Source: CAZVFX01 sp964626565 (GTDB lineage Bacteria > Myxococcota_A > UBA9042 > CAIXZC01). Taken from it: a stretch of 10,514 bases of DNA. A program made the position numbers and the translations under genes. Positions 5,201 to 10,514 of the stretch are shown one piece after another; the stretch's first letter is position 1; each line of letters begins with the position of its first letter. The stretch is taken from NCBI GenBank assembly GCA_964626565.1, contig CAZVFX010000190.1, positions 1 to 10,514 of the forward strand. The letters are read 5' to 3'. A model generated the notes under the pieces. It saw only the letters and a list, made by a program, of their open reading frames with translations. It did not search any database and had not been told where the DNA came from.

Positions 5201-7947
5201 CAGCCGTCCTTCTTGCACACACCGTATTCGTCGTCGCAGATTGCCTCAAGGCAGCCGCCACAGCTTCCGCCGCAGCCGTCGGGGCCGCACTCCTTGCCCT
5301 CGCAGTCAGGTGTGCAATTTGTCGTGGAAAGGGTGCGCACCAGGCGCACTCCGAAGATTCTCGAACGCCCGTCCCGCGGGGGGGCGCCGCGCTGCGCCGA
5401 CCGCAAGTCCTGGCTGCCGTGATAGTAGACAAACGAACCTCCCCGTGCGACCCCGGTTCCGCCGGGGTGGGAGTTCGCAGGGTCTTCGCCGTAGTACGTC
5501 CAGTATGAAGAGGCAGTGAAATAGTCCCAGCACCACTCCACCACATTGCCCGAGGTGTCGTAGAGCCCCCAAGCATTTGGCAACTTCTCTGCGGTAGGAT
5601 GCGTGAAATCGAAGGAGTTGTCACAGTACCAGGCGTAGTCGCCCAGAACCTCGTCCTTATCACAGAGGTCGCAGTCAGCGCTGCTATCGGAGCCCTCGGG
5701 TGGAGGGAAGGGGAACGCAGTATCGGTGCCGGCGCGGGCGAAATACTCCCACTCCGCTTCGGTAGGCAAACGATAGCCCGGGCAGTCCAGTCCCTTGAAT
5801 ACTACGGTGCTCCACGTGTAGTCGGTTTCATTGCAAGCATCCAACCCTCCGCAGCCACCTCCCAGGGTGCCGCTGGGACCGTTCAGGACGTAGCATTTCT
5901 CCAGGCCCTCACGTTCCGACATGAGGTTAGCCACCGTCAGTGCCTCGAACCAGTTGATCATTTCTATGGGGCAGTGGTCGAATTCGCACGCGTTGAGCAC
6001 CCCGTCCGGCCCGAAGTAGCTGGGGTTGGGAGTGCCGGGAGGAACCACCTCGTCCCATTCCGCATAGGTCAGTTCGTGGTCACTCACCAGCAGATCCCGG
6101 GTGATGCTCACCGGATGCCGAGGCCCTTCGTAGTACTCTCGGCAAGGTTCATCCGTCGGACTGCCCATCATAAACTTGCCGCCGGGAATCGCCACCCAGC
6201 CCGGCCGGTGGCACACGCCGTACGCATCGTTGCACACCAACTCCGGGCCATCTTCAATGAAGCAGTCACCGCAGCTTCCGCCGCAGCCGTCGGGTCCGCA
6301 CTGGCGGTCCTCGCAGTTGGGCACGCACTCGCACGTCCCGGAGAGACAATAGGCGAGGGGCGAGTCACCATCGCACTGGCTGCCGTCCGGAACATCGGGG
6401 AAGATGCAATCCAGGTCAGCGTCACAAACGTTGAAAGTGCAGTCGTCCTCGTCGTCGCATAGACCGTGGTTGGGAGCGTGCACGACAATGTCCAGGACGT
6501 CATCGCAGGTATCGTCAGTGCAATCGACCAGATCATCGGTATCAGGCGGAGTGCCCTGCAGGCAATCCGCGGCCGCATCGCAGGTCTCGACGCCGTTGCA
6601 GAACTGCTTGTCATCACAGAAATCGTGGTCGAGCTGATGTACAATTTCGTTCAGGTCGACGTCGCACCAGTCGACGGTGCAATCCACCTGATCGTCGACA
6701 TCCGGAGGCGCTCCTTCCAGGCAGCCGGTAGCTTCAGCACAAAGCTCTGCGCCGTTGCACAGGTTACCGTCATCGCACAGTGCGTTGTCCGGCGTGTTGA
6801 GCACCACATCCAGCTCTTCATCGCACTCGTCTTCGGTGCAATCGATTTCGTCGTCCAGTGCCGGGGGAGTACCTGGGAGACAGCCGGCGGCCACGTCGCA
6901 CAGCTCCTCACCGGTGCAGAACTCCCCATCGTCGCAGTACTCGTGATCCGGAAGATGGACGAGCTCGCCAAGAAGAGGGTCACAAGAATCCACGGTGCAA
7001 TCGTTGAAGTCATCCACTGCGGGCGGCACTCCGGGGAGGCAGTCGCCGGTGGCGGGATCGCACCCTTCGGGGCCGTCACAGTAGTTGCCGTTGTCGCAGT
7101 CGGGCACTGAATCCGGGGCTACCTGGCAGACTTTGACATCGGGGTCTTCGGTCGACTCGGCGCAGTGCAGTTCGCCGTTGCACAGGTCGTCATCGTTGAG
7201 TTCGGCACAGTGGGCGTTGAATTCGCAGATGCACTTCCACGCCTCCACCTCCATTTCCTCAAGCGGAAGCAACTCGTTGACGCATTGCGATTCGACGCAC
7301 TCATCCTCGGTACACGGGTTTCCATCGTCGCATTCGTCTACGTCGCACAGGCCGCCGCAGCCATCCGGACCACATTCTTTGCCCGCGCAATCCGGCTGGC
7401 AGACACATTTCCCTTCCTGGCATGCATCCTGAGCACCCGCGCATGTGCCGCAGTCACCATCGCAGGCGTCTGACCCGCATTCCTTGCCCTCGCAGTCAGG
7501 TTCGCAAATGCAAACGCCGTCGGAACACATCTTCCCATCTTCGCATCCGCAGTCATCGGGGCAGGTGCCGCAATCCTCTTCCCCGGCGCAAGAACCGTCA
7601 CCGCACCAGGGAGCGATTTCTACTTCCGCCTCCGCCTCCGCCAAGTCCAGGGTATCCGCGACATCAACCGACTCGGCATCAGCGACATCAATCACTTCAG
7701 GAGAACTCTCCTCCTGAAGGTCGGGGATTTCTGGCAGGCCCGGGTCCACGGCCAACTCCTCGAGACCGACTTCCAACTCAGCGGCCACGTCAGTCACGGC
7801 TCTGTCAGCACCGCCACCGTCAACCGCTCCCGGAAAACCGGCGTGCCGTTTGATACAGCCGGTTGAAAACACCCCAACGGCCAGCAGAAGCAACGCGACG
7901 GACAGTTGGAGGGCGATGCGAAATAGACTTAGAGAAATGCTCTGCAT
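2233..7947 (-). CDS. Giant predicted lipoprotein with cysteine-rich repeats and four tandem SUMF1/FGE-like modules
   Basis: The protein is 1904 residues with a TAG stop. I place the start at 7947 because GGGAGG lies eight bases upstream; an ATG ten codons earlier (7977) has no Shine-Dalgarno. Residues 1-31 are a signal with a long hydrophobic core ending FSTGC, so Cys31 is the likely lipidation site. Residues 32-110 are an Asp/Glu-rich linker. Residues 112-230 are cysteine-rich and contain two DCxGKECGxDxC linker copies. Residues 285-497 hold four tandem repeats of 53-54 residues. Four FGE-sulfatase-fold modules follow at about 582-873, 915-1201, 1242-1538 and 1614-1904. Each has a WVxxxGGxFxMGxP start, a LVSDH motif, YR(L/M)PTEAEWEY, GLYD and a G(L/V)R or GFR ending. 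Typical family members have one such domain, so four in tandem is unusual. The gene lies 48 bases after its upstream paralogue. The role is unknown; catalysis is doubtful because the FGE cysteine pair is absent at its usual spacing. Confidence 0.96.
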   Translation of the reverse strand: MQSISLSLFRIALQLSVALLLLAVGVFSTGCIKRHAGFPGAVDGGGADRAVTDVAAELEVGLEELAVDPGLPEIPDLQEESSPEVIDVADAESVDVADTLDLAEAEAEVEIAPWCGDGSCAGEEDCGTCPDDCGCEDGKMCSDGVCICEPDCEGKECGSDACDGDCGTCAGAQDACQEGKCVCQPDCAGKECGPDGCGGLCDVDECDDGNPCTEDECVESQCVNELLPLEEMEVEAWKCICEFNAHCAELNDDDLCNGELHCAESTEDPDVKVCQVAPDSVPDCDNGNYCDGPEGCDPATGDCLPGVPPAVDDFNDCTVDSCDPLLGELVHLPDHEYCDDGEFCTGEELCDVAAGCLPGTPPALDDEIDCTEDECDEELDVVLNTPDNALCDDGNLCNGAELCAEATGCLEGAPPDVDDQVDCTVDWCDVDLNEIVHQLDHDFCDDKQFCNGVETCDAAADCLQGTPPDTDDLVDCTDDTCDDVLDIVVHAPNHGLCDDEDDCTFNVCDADLDCIFPDVPDGSQCDGDSPLAYCLSGTCECVPNCEDRQCGPDGCGGSCGDCFIEDGPELVCNDAYGVCHRPGWVAIPGGKFMMGSPTDEPCREYYEGPRHPVSITRDLLVSDHELTYAEWDEVVPPGTPNPSYFGPDGVLNACEFDHCPIEMINWFEALTVANLMSEREGLEKCYVLNGPSGTLGGGCGGLDACNETDYTWSTVVFKGLDCPGYRLPTEAEWEYFARAGTDTAFPFPPPEGSDSSADCDLCDKDEVLGDYAWYCDNSFDFTHPTAEKLPNAWGLYDTSGNVVEWCWDYFTASSYWTYYGEDPANSHPGGTGVARGGSFVYYHGSQDLRSAQRGAPPRDGRSRIFGVRLVRTLSTTNCTPDCEGKECGPDGCGGSCGGCLEAICDDEYGVCKKDGWVVVPSGSFIMGSPADQECFLNPEGPLHPVTISRPMLVSDHEVTQGEWAETTGTDPSYYGATGPLPDPPCGAADCPVEQVNWYEAVTYCNLLSEKEGLDPCYELTACADDFGAGCGDELSCNAYTCEEVEFLGLECEGYRLPTEAEWEYMARAGTSKAFYYPPPDGSDMADEATCQACYVEPALEETAWYCNNSAGVTHPVRELTPNEWGLYDMAGNVAEWCWDLFDEEYYSSSSVIDPLGGTGPYRAVRAGGKGHAPDICRATYRGSYPPLVRHSYLGLRVVRSIQGSCSPHCENRQCGSDGCGGSCGECGEGEECIEEFGACRPADWVVISGGTFIMGTPDDEPCRENDEGPQHQVTITRPMLVSDHPVIRSEWEAVTGLPDPSYNGPADTNNCKSQDCPVERINWYEAMAYCNALSLQEGLETCYVLEQCTYNLGSGCPPGNPGCACDECYECGVVEFKGVDCAGYRMPTEAEWEYLARGGIAASLPFPPPFGGGKSNECFWTGGDKTPEPNMEDHVWYLYTTKDQMQPTWTNSPNNFGLYDTLGNVGVWVTDPHPNDIYPDESVVDPVAQADPAWPGSTKYRGCAYNGHPSYCRPGSRLYKPGSAKNSDVGLRVLRSLLCRDGETRQCGVDEGACSSGVQTCVNGVWGDCLDAAEPDPDPCAGYECGGDNGCGGDCGTCPEGWDCDEDHHVCVRPQWVVVPGGDFMMGSPEDEPCRGDDEGLPRNVTISRDMLVSDHEVTSVEWQTVVGEFDPSEHVELGVCLEPDCPVERVSWYDALTYCNWLSELEGLEPCYDLGECSGAFAGGCEEGQQSCTGDYACPQISFAGLDCQGYRLPTEAEWEYLARAGTTTAYAYPPPAGSEVVPNPDGCYDDGFYEDPNLDGYAWYNANSGGPVHPVRELDPNAFGLYDMTGNTQEICWDAFQEDYTTLGDLDPLAEDPGGYRVGRGCGTTAYSEQCRSADRQGADHVQFRSRDRGFRVVRTIE
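2236..3108 (-). other. FGE-like module 4 (C-terminal) of the giant lipoprotein
   Basis: Residues 1614-1904 run from PQWVVVPGGDFMMGSP through DCPVERVSWYDALTYC and YRLPTEAEWEYLAR (2653-2694) to GFRVVRTIE and the stop. The usual GNVxEWCWD element has become GNTQEICWD, losing the first tryptophan. The end carries RGC and CRSADR with eight residues between the two cysteines. It is the counterpart of the last module of the upstream paralogue. Confidence 0.88.
3334..4224 (-). other. FGE-like module 3 (divergent) of the giant lipoprotein
   Basis: Residues 1242-1538 begin ADWVVISGGTFIMGTPDDE and include YRMPTEAEWEYLAR (3757-3798). The usual GNVxEWCWD is replaced by GNVGVWVTDP, and the end reads RGC, eight residues, then CRPGSRLY. 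The module is followed by a distinct 75-residue linker (about 3109-3333) beginning CRDGETRQCGVDEG with an ECGGDNGCGGDCG core. Module and linker match the corresponding part of the upstream paralogue closely. Confidence 0.87.
4345..5205 (-). other. FGE-like module 2 of the giant lipoprotein
   Basis: Residues 915-1201 begin GWVVVPSGSFIMGSP and include LVSDHEVTQGEW, YRLPTEAEWEYMAR (4747-4788), the consensus GLYDMAGNVAEWCWD and GLRVVRSI. SSSSVIDPLGG matches ASSSVVDPLGG of the partial module in the upstream paralogue. The terminal RGGS element has become RAGGK, and only one cysteine (ICRATYR) is present in that region. Confidence 0.87.
5329..6204 (-). other. FGE-like module 1 of the giant lipoprotein
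   Basis: Residues 582-873 begin PGWVAIPGGKFMMGSP and include CPIEMINWFEALTVAN, YRLPTEAEWEYFAR (5734-5775), GLYDTSGNVVEWCWD, VARGGSF, LRSAQR and FGVRLVRTL. It is the closest of the four to the general SUMF1/PvdO-like consensus, but it has no cysteine between RGGSF and the end. Confidence 0.88.
6457..7095 (-). repeat. Four tandem 53-54-residue cysteine-rich repeats
   Basis: Residues 285-338, 339-391, 392-444 and 445-497 share the pattern CxGxExCDxxxxCLxGxPPxxDDxxDCTxDxCDxxLxxxVhxPDxxxC. Each repeat has six cysteines, a CLxGxPP turn and a DDxxDCTxDxCD acidic stretch. A shortened relative follows at 498-525 (DDEDDCTFNVC) and another precedes the array at about 255-284. Such repeats are common in large secreted proteins of myxobacteria and relatives; I know no solved structure. 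Six cysteines per unit suggest three disulfides, and the acidic stretches suggest metal binding, which is inference. Confidence 0.85.
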
Positions 7948-7955
7948 CCGGGTGA

Positions 7956-7961
7956 CCTCCC
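7956..7961 (-). promoter_or_regulatory. Ribosome binding site that fixes the start of the giant lipoprotein
   Basis: The minus strand reads GGGAGG, then TCACCCGG, then ATG at 7947. The spacing is eight bases, which is near optimal. The signal peptide also begins naturally at MQSISLSLFR. The in-frame ATG at 7977 has no comparable upstream motif. Confidence 0.8.
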
Positions 7962-7995
7962 AAACCTCAACAGTCATAACTCAACAAACCGGGCA

Positions 7996-10514
7996 CTACG
8001 GCGGGGCAATCAATGTTCTGACGATTCGCGCACCTACAGTCTTGCTGCGACGGGCCCAACCCCAGTCGTGTGCTCTCTCCGCCGACCGGCAGATAGGGGC
8101 AGAGGTATCCGCCGTGCCTCCCCTCACGACGCGCACCTTGTCCCATCCGTCAACGATGGGGTCCTCCTCGGGTTCGTCGGTGTAGGTGTCAGCGGAGTAA
8201 GCGTCCCAGCAGCTCTCCTGCACGTTGCCCGCCATGTCGTACAGGCCCCAGTTGTTCGGGGCCAATTGCCGCACCGGTTTTGGATACGGGCCGTCGTGCC
8301 CACAGTGCCACGCGTACGGATCGACAGCGGGCTCTTCGACACAGTCGTTCGCGACGCACGAGCCTACCAGTACATCGGTATCCGCCCCGTCGGGCGCCGG
8401 ATATGCAAACGCAGCCGTGGTTCCGGCGCGGGCCAGGTATTCCCACTCAGCTTCGGTGGGCAGACGATAGCCGGTGCAATCGAGACCCACGAAAGCCTGG
8501 TCGTCAACGCACTGATAGTCTCCGGTGCAGCTGGACGTCGCCGGGACGCACCCGCCCCCGAGCGTCCCACTGCATCCGTCGAGCACATAACACTCTTCCA
8601 AGCCCTCCATGCGGGAGAGCCAGTTGCAATAGACCAGGAACTCATTCCAACTCACTGTTTCCACCGGGCAGTCGCCAGTCAGACAGAACGGCTTCGCGAC
8701 TGGGCCGTTAGCGTTGGGGCCGAAGAAACTCGGGGCCGGCTGCCCCGACACGACTTCCCACTCCGCGTTGGTGACCTCGTGGTCACTCACCAACAGGGTG
8801 CGGGTAATGGTCACCTCGTGTTGGGGAAACTCGTCAGGCTCGCTGCAGTCTTCGTCAACACCCGCCCCCATCAGGTAGGTGCCGCCCTCGACGACCACCC
8901 AGTCAGGCCTTGAACAGACGTGGTAGGTCTCGTCGCAGTACCAACCTTCCGGACAGTCGCCGCAGTCGCCGCCACAGCCGTTGTCGCCGCCACATTCATG
9001 GCCGGCGCACAGGTCGGCGTCGGGTTCTACCGCGCCGTTGCATTCGCCCCACACCCCGTTGACGCACGTTTGTATGCCGGAGGAGCAGTCGCCCTCGTCC
9101 ACGCCGCACATTCTAGTGTCTCCGTCTCGGCACAACAGAGTGCGCAGCACGCGGAAGCCGTAGTTGGCGCCACGATGATGGGCATATTGGTAGTGCCGGC
9201 TGCCGGGACGACAAAGACCGGGTTCGTGACCAGCCCCGCATCCCCTGAGCCAGGCGTACGAAGGGGTGGAGTCCGTCTCGGGCACCGGGTCCACCGCAGG
9301 TTCGGGAGAATATGGGCCGGCCTTCCAGGGGTCGGATATCCAGACCATGACGCTACCCAGCATGTCATAGAGTCCGAAGTTGTTCGCAAACTTGGTCCGC
9401 GTCGGGTGCATAACGTCGCCCGAGTTGTAGAGGTACCATGCATAGTCAGCCAGGTTTGGTTCCGGTGCCGGGTACGGAGGCATGTTTTCGTCCGGTTCGC
9501 ACTCGCTGCTCTTCCCTCCCCCGAACGGTGGAGGAAACGGCAGGGAGGCGGTGGTGCCGCCCCGGGCCAGGTACTCCCACTCCGCTTCGGTAGGCAGACG
9601 GTACCCGGCACAGCCCACTCCCTTGAAAGTGACCGATTCACACTGATAGGTTGACGAATCCCAACAGCCAGCGACGAGAGGCTCGCACCCGGAGCCCATT
9701 TCCCCCGTGCATTGCTCCAACTCGTAGCACGTTTCCAGCCCGCGCTTTTTCGACAACGCGTTGCAATACGCCATGGCATCGAACCAGTTGACCGTCTCCA
9801 CCGGGCAATCGGACGAAGCGCACGTGCCCTTGCTGGTAACGCCGCTGTAGCTGGGGTCGGGAAGGCTGGTGGTCTCCTCCCACTCACTATGGGTCACGAG
9901 ATGGTCGCTCACCAGCATGGGACGGGTGATGGTGACCTGGTGCTGCGGCCCCTCGCCCTCAGCGTTTCGGCACGGCTCGTCATCCGGCGTGCCCATAGTG
10001 AAGGTGCCGCCGGGTATCACCAGCCAGTCGGCCGGCCGGCACGCGCCAAAGTCTTCCACGCACTCCTGGCCATCCCCACAGTCCCCGCAACTTCCGCCAC
10101 ATCCGTCGGGACCACACTGTCTGTTGCCGCAGGCGGGAACACAATCCTGCGTCGCCAAGCTCCGAACCACTCGGAAGCCGGTAGTGGAGCGACGCGACAG
10201 CCGATTTTCGTTTACCCTAGCCGCAGATCGACAACGCTCTCCCCAGACGGGGAAAGAGCCGCCACGGAACACACCGTGGCTGCCGCTTCCGCCCAGTGGA
10301 TCGACCACCGAAGATGACGCGTAGTAGTCGGCCTGATATTGATCCCACACCCACTCGCTGAGGTTGCCAGCGGTGTCGAACAGCCCCCACTCGTTCGGCA
10401 AAACCTCTCCTACTGGGTGTAACTTACTGCCGGCGGTGCCGGCATACCAGGCATAGCCTTCTAGAGCCGGGTCCGGCTCGAAGACACAGTCAGGGCATTC
10501 GCACGTGCTGACCA
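7996..10514 (-). CDS. Multi-module SUMF1/FGE-like protein, paralogue of the downstream giant lipoprotein (5' end outside window)
   Basis: The frame is open from the right edge to a TAG stop at 7996, giving 838 visible residues. A TTG at 10401 lies inside a conserved module (VLPNEWGLFD) and is not a start. Residues 1-119 are the end of one FGE-like module, 161-460 a complete divergent module and 537-838 a complete final module. They are separated by CGNRQCGPDGCGGSCG and CGVDEGDCSSG / ECGGDNGCGGDCG linkers. Order, linkers and signatures match modules 2, 3 and 4 of the next gene. By analogy its unseen N-terminus should carry a lipoprotein signal and cysteine-rich repeats; that is inference. The stop lies 48 bases before the next start, so the two genes are probably co-transcribed. 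Expected location is the outer envelope or outside the cell, given the many cysteines. Function is unknown. Confidence 0.95.
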   Translation of the reverse strand, partial: VSTCECPDCVFEPDPALEGYAWYAGTAGSKLHPVGEVLPNEWGLFDTAGNLSEWVWDQYQADYYASSSVVDPLGGSGSHGVFRGGSFPVWGERCRSAARVNENRLSRRSTTGFRVVRSLATQDCVPACGNRQCGPDGCGGSCGDCGDGQECVEDFGACRPADWLVIPGGTFTMGTPDDEPCRNAEGEGPQHQVTITRPMLVSDHLVTHSEWEETTSLPDPSYSGVTSKGTCASSDCPVETVNWFDAMAYCNALSKKRGLETCYELEQCTGEMGSGCEPLVAGCWDSSTYQCESVTFKGVGCAGYRLPTEAEWEYLARGGTTASLPFPPPFGGGKSSECEPDENMPPYPAPEPNLADYAWYLYNSGDVMHPTRTKFANNFGLYDMLGSVMVWISDPWKAGPYSPEPAVDPVPETDSTPSYAWLRGCGAGHEPGLCRPGSRHYQYAHHRGANYGFRVLRTLLCRDGDTRMCGVDEGDCSSGIQTCVNGVWGECNGAVEPDADLCAGHECGGDNGCGGDCGDCPEGWYCDETYHVCSRPDWVVVEGGTYLMGAGVDEDCSEPDEFPQHEVTITRTLLVSDHEVTNAEWEVVSGQPAPSFFGPNANGPVAKPFCLTGDCPVETVSWNEFLVYCNWLSRMEGLEECYVLDGCSGTLGGGCVPATSSCTGDYQCVDDQAFVGLDCTGYRLPTEAEWEYLARAGTTAAFAYPAPDGADTDVLVGSCVANDCVEEPAVDPYAWHCGHDGPYPKPVRQLAPNNWGLYDMAGNVQESCWDAYSADTYTDEPEEDPIVDGWDKVRVVRGGTADTSAPICRSAERAHDWGWARRSKTVGARIVRTLIAPP
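7999..8904 (-). other. FGE-like final module (C) of the upstream paralogue
   Basis: Residues 537-838 begin DWVVVEGGTYLMGAG and include LVSDHEVTNAEW, CPVETVSWNEFLVYC, YRLPTEAEWEYLAR (8428-8469), GLYDMAGNVQESCWDAY and VRGG, ending RIVRTLIAPP. As in module 4 of the downstream gene, the first tryptophan of EWCWD is lost (ESCWD). Only one cysteine (ICRSAER) occurs in the terminal segment. Confidence 0.87.
9133..10032 (-). other. FGE-like divergent module (B) of the upstream paralogue
   Basis: Residues 161-460 begin ADWLVIPGGTFTMGTPDDE and include YRLPTEAEWEYLAR (9562-9603), FPPPFGGGKSSEC, GLYDMLGSVMVWISDP and RGC, eight residues, then CRPGSRHY. It shares the unusual loss of the GNVxEW element and the CRPGSR ending with module 3 of the downstream gene. 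Confidence 0.87.
10156..10514 (-). other. FGE-like module (A), C-terminal part only
   Basis: The visible 119 residues include ALEGYAWYAG, LHPVGEVLPNEWGLFD, TAGNLSEWVWD, ASSSVVDPLGG, FRGGSFPVWGERCRSAAR and GFRVVRSL. These match the second half of module 2 in the downstream gene. The remainder lies beyond the window edge. Confidence 0.82.

Noticed and set aside
6457..7095. Classification of the cysteine repeats as EGF-like domains.
   Set aside because: Six cysteines per unit is suggestive, but the spacing and the CLxGxPP and DCTxDxCD features do not fit the EGF pattern.
7975..7977. ATG ten codons upstream as the start of the giant lipoprotein.
   Set aside because: It has no Shine-Dalgarno and would place a charged extension before the signal peptide. 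The ATG at 7947 has GGGAGG at good spacing.
10399..10401. TTG as a possible start for the rightmost gene.
   Set aside because: It encodes Leu within a conserved module (VLPNEWGLFD). The frame stays open and module-like to the window edge.

Overview
The window holds three large genes, all on the minus strand and all encoding cysteine-rich, acidic, probably exported proteins. No housekeeping gene, RNA gene, transposase or CRISPR array is visible. The DNA is G+C-rich. The repeat families (CDxGxDNDCDGxxDEG, thrombospondin type 3-like DxDGDG, CxxDGxxCNGxExC and CGPDGCGGSCG) combined with SUMF1/formylglycine-generating-enzyme (FGE)-like modules are typical of large secreted proteins of the former Deltaproteobacteria (Myxococcota, Bradymonadota and relatives). 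That placement is inferred from protein style, because no phylogenetic marker is present.

Layout in the direction of transcription (high to low coordinate). (1) 10514-7996 is the C-terminal 838 residues of a protein whose start lies beyond the right edge. It holds the tail of one FGE-like module and two complete modules. (2) 7947-2233 is a complete 1904-residue predicted lipoprotein: lipobox, acidic linker, cysteine-rich segment, four tandem repeats of 53-54 residues, then four FGE-like modules separated by CGPDGCGGSCG-type linkers. (3) 2146-1 is the first 715 residues of a second predicted lipoprotein. It has an N-terminal cysteine-rich domain followed by alternating MopE-type metal-binding motifs and TSP3-like calcium-binding repeats; its stop lies beyond the left edge.

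Genes 1 and 2 in this order are paralogues. Their last modules correspond one to one, including the linkers and the family-specific departures from the FGE consensus, so the pair looks like a tandem gene duplication with a unit of about 5.8 kb. The 48-base gap between them suggests one transcript. The 86-base gap before the third gene contains a possible promoter, a strong Shine-Dalgarno sequence and short competing hairpins.

The shared theme is a set of envelope-anchored, disulfide-rich, metal-binding proteins. None of the modules shows the FGE copper-binding cysteine pair at its usual spacing, so I infer a structural, binding or so far undescribed role rather than formylglycine formation. 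Every stretch longer than 300 bases is coding.
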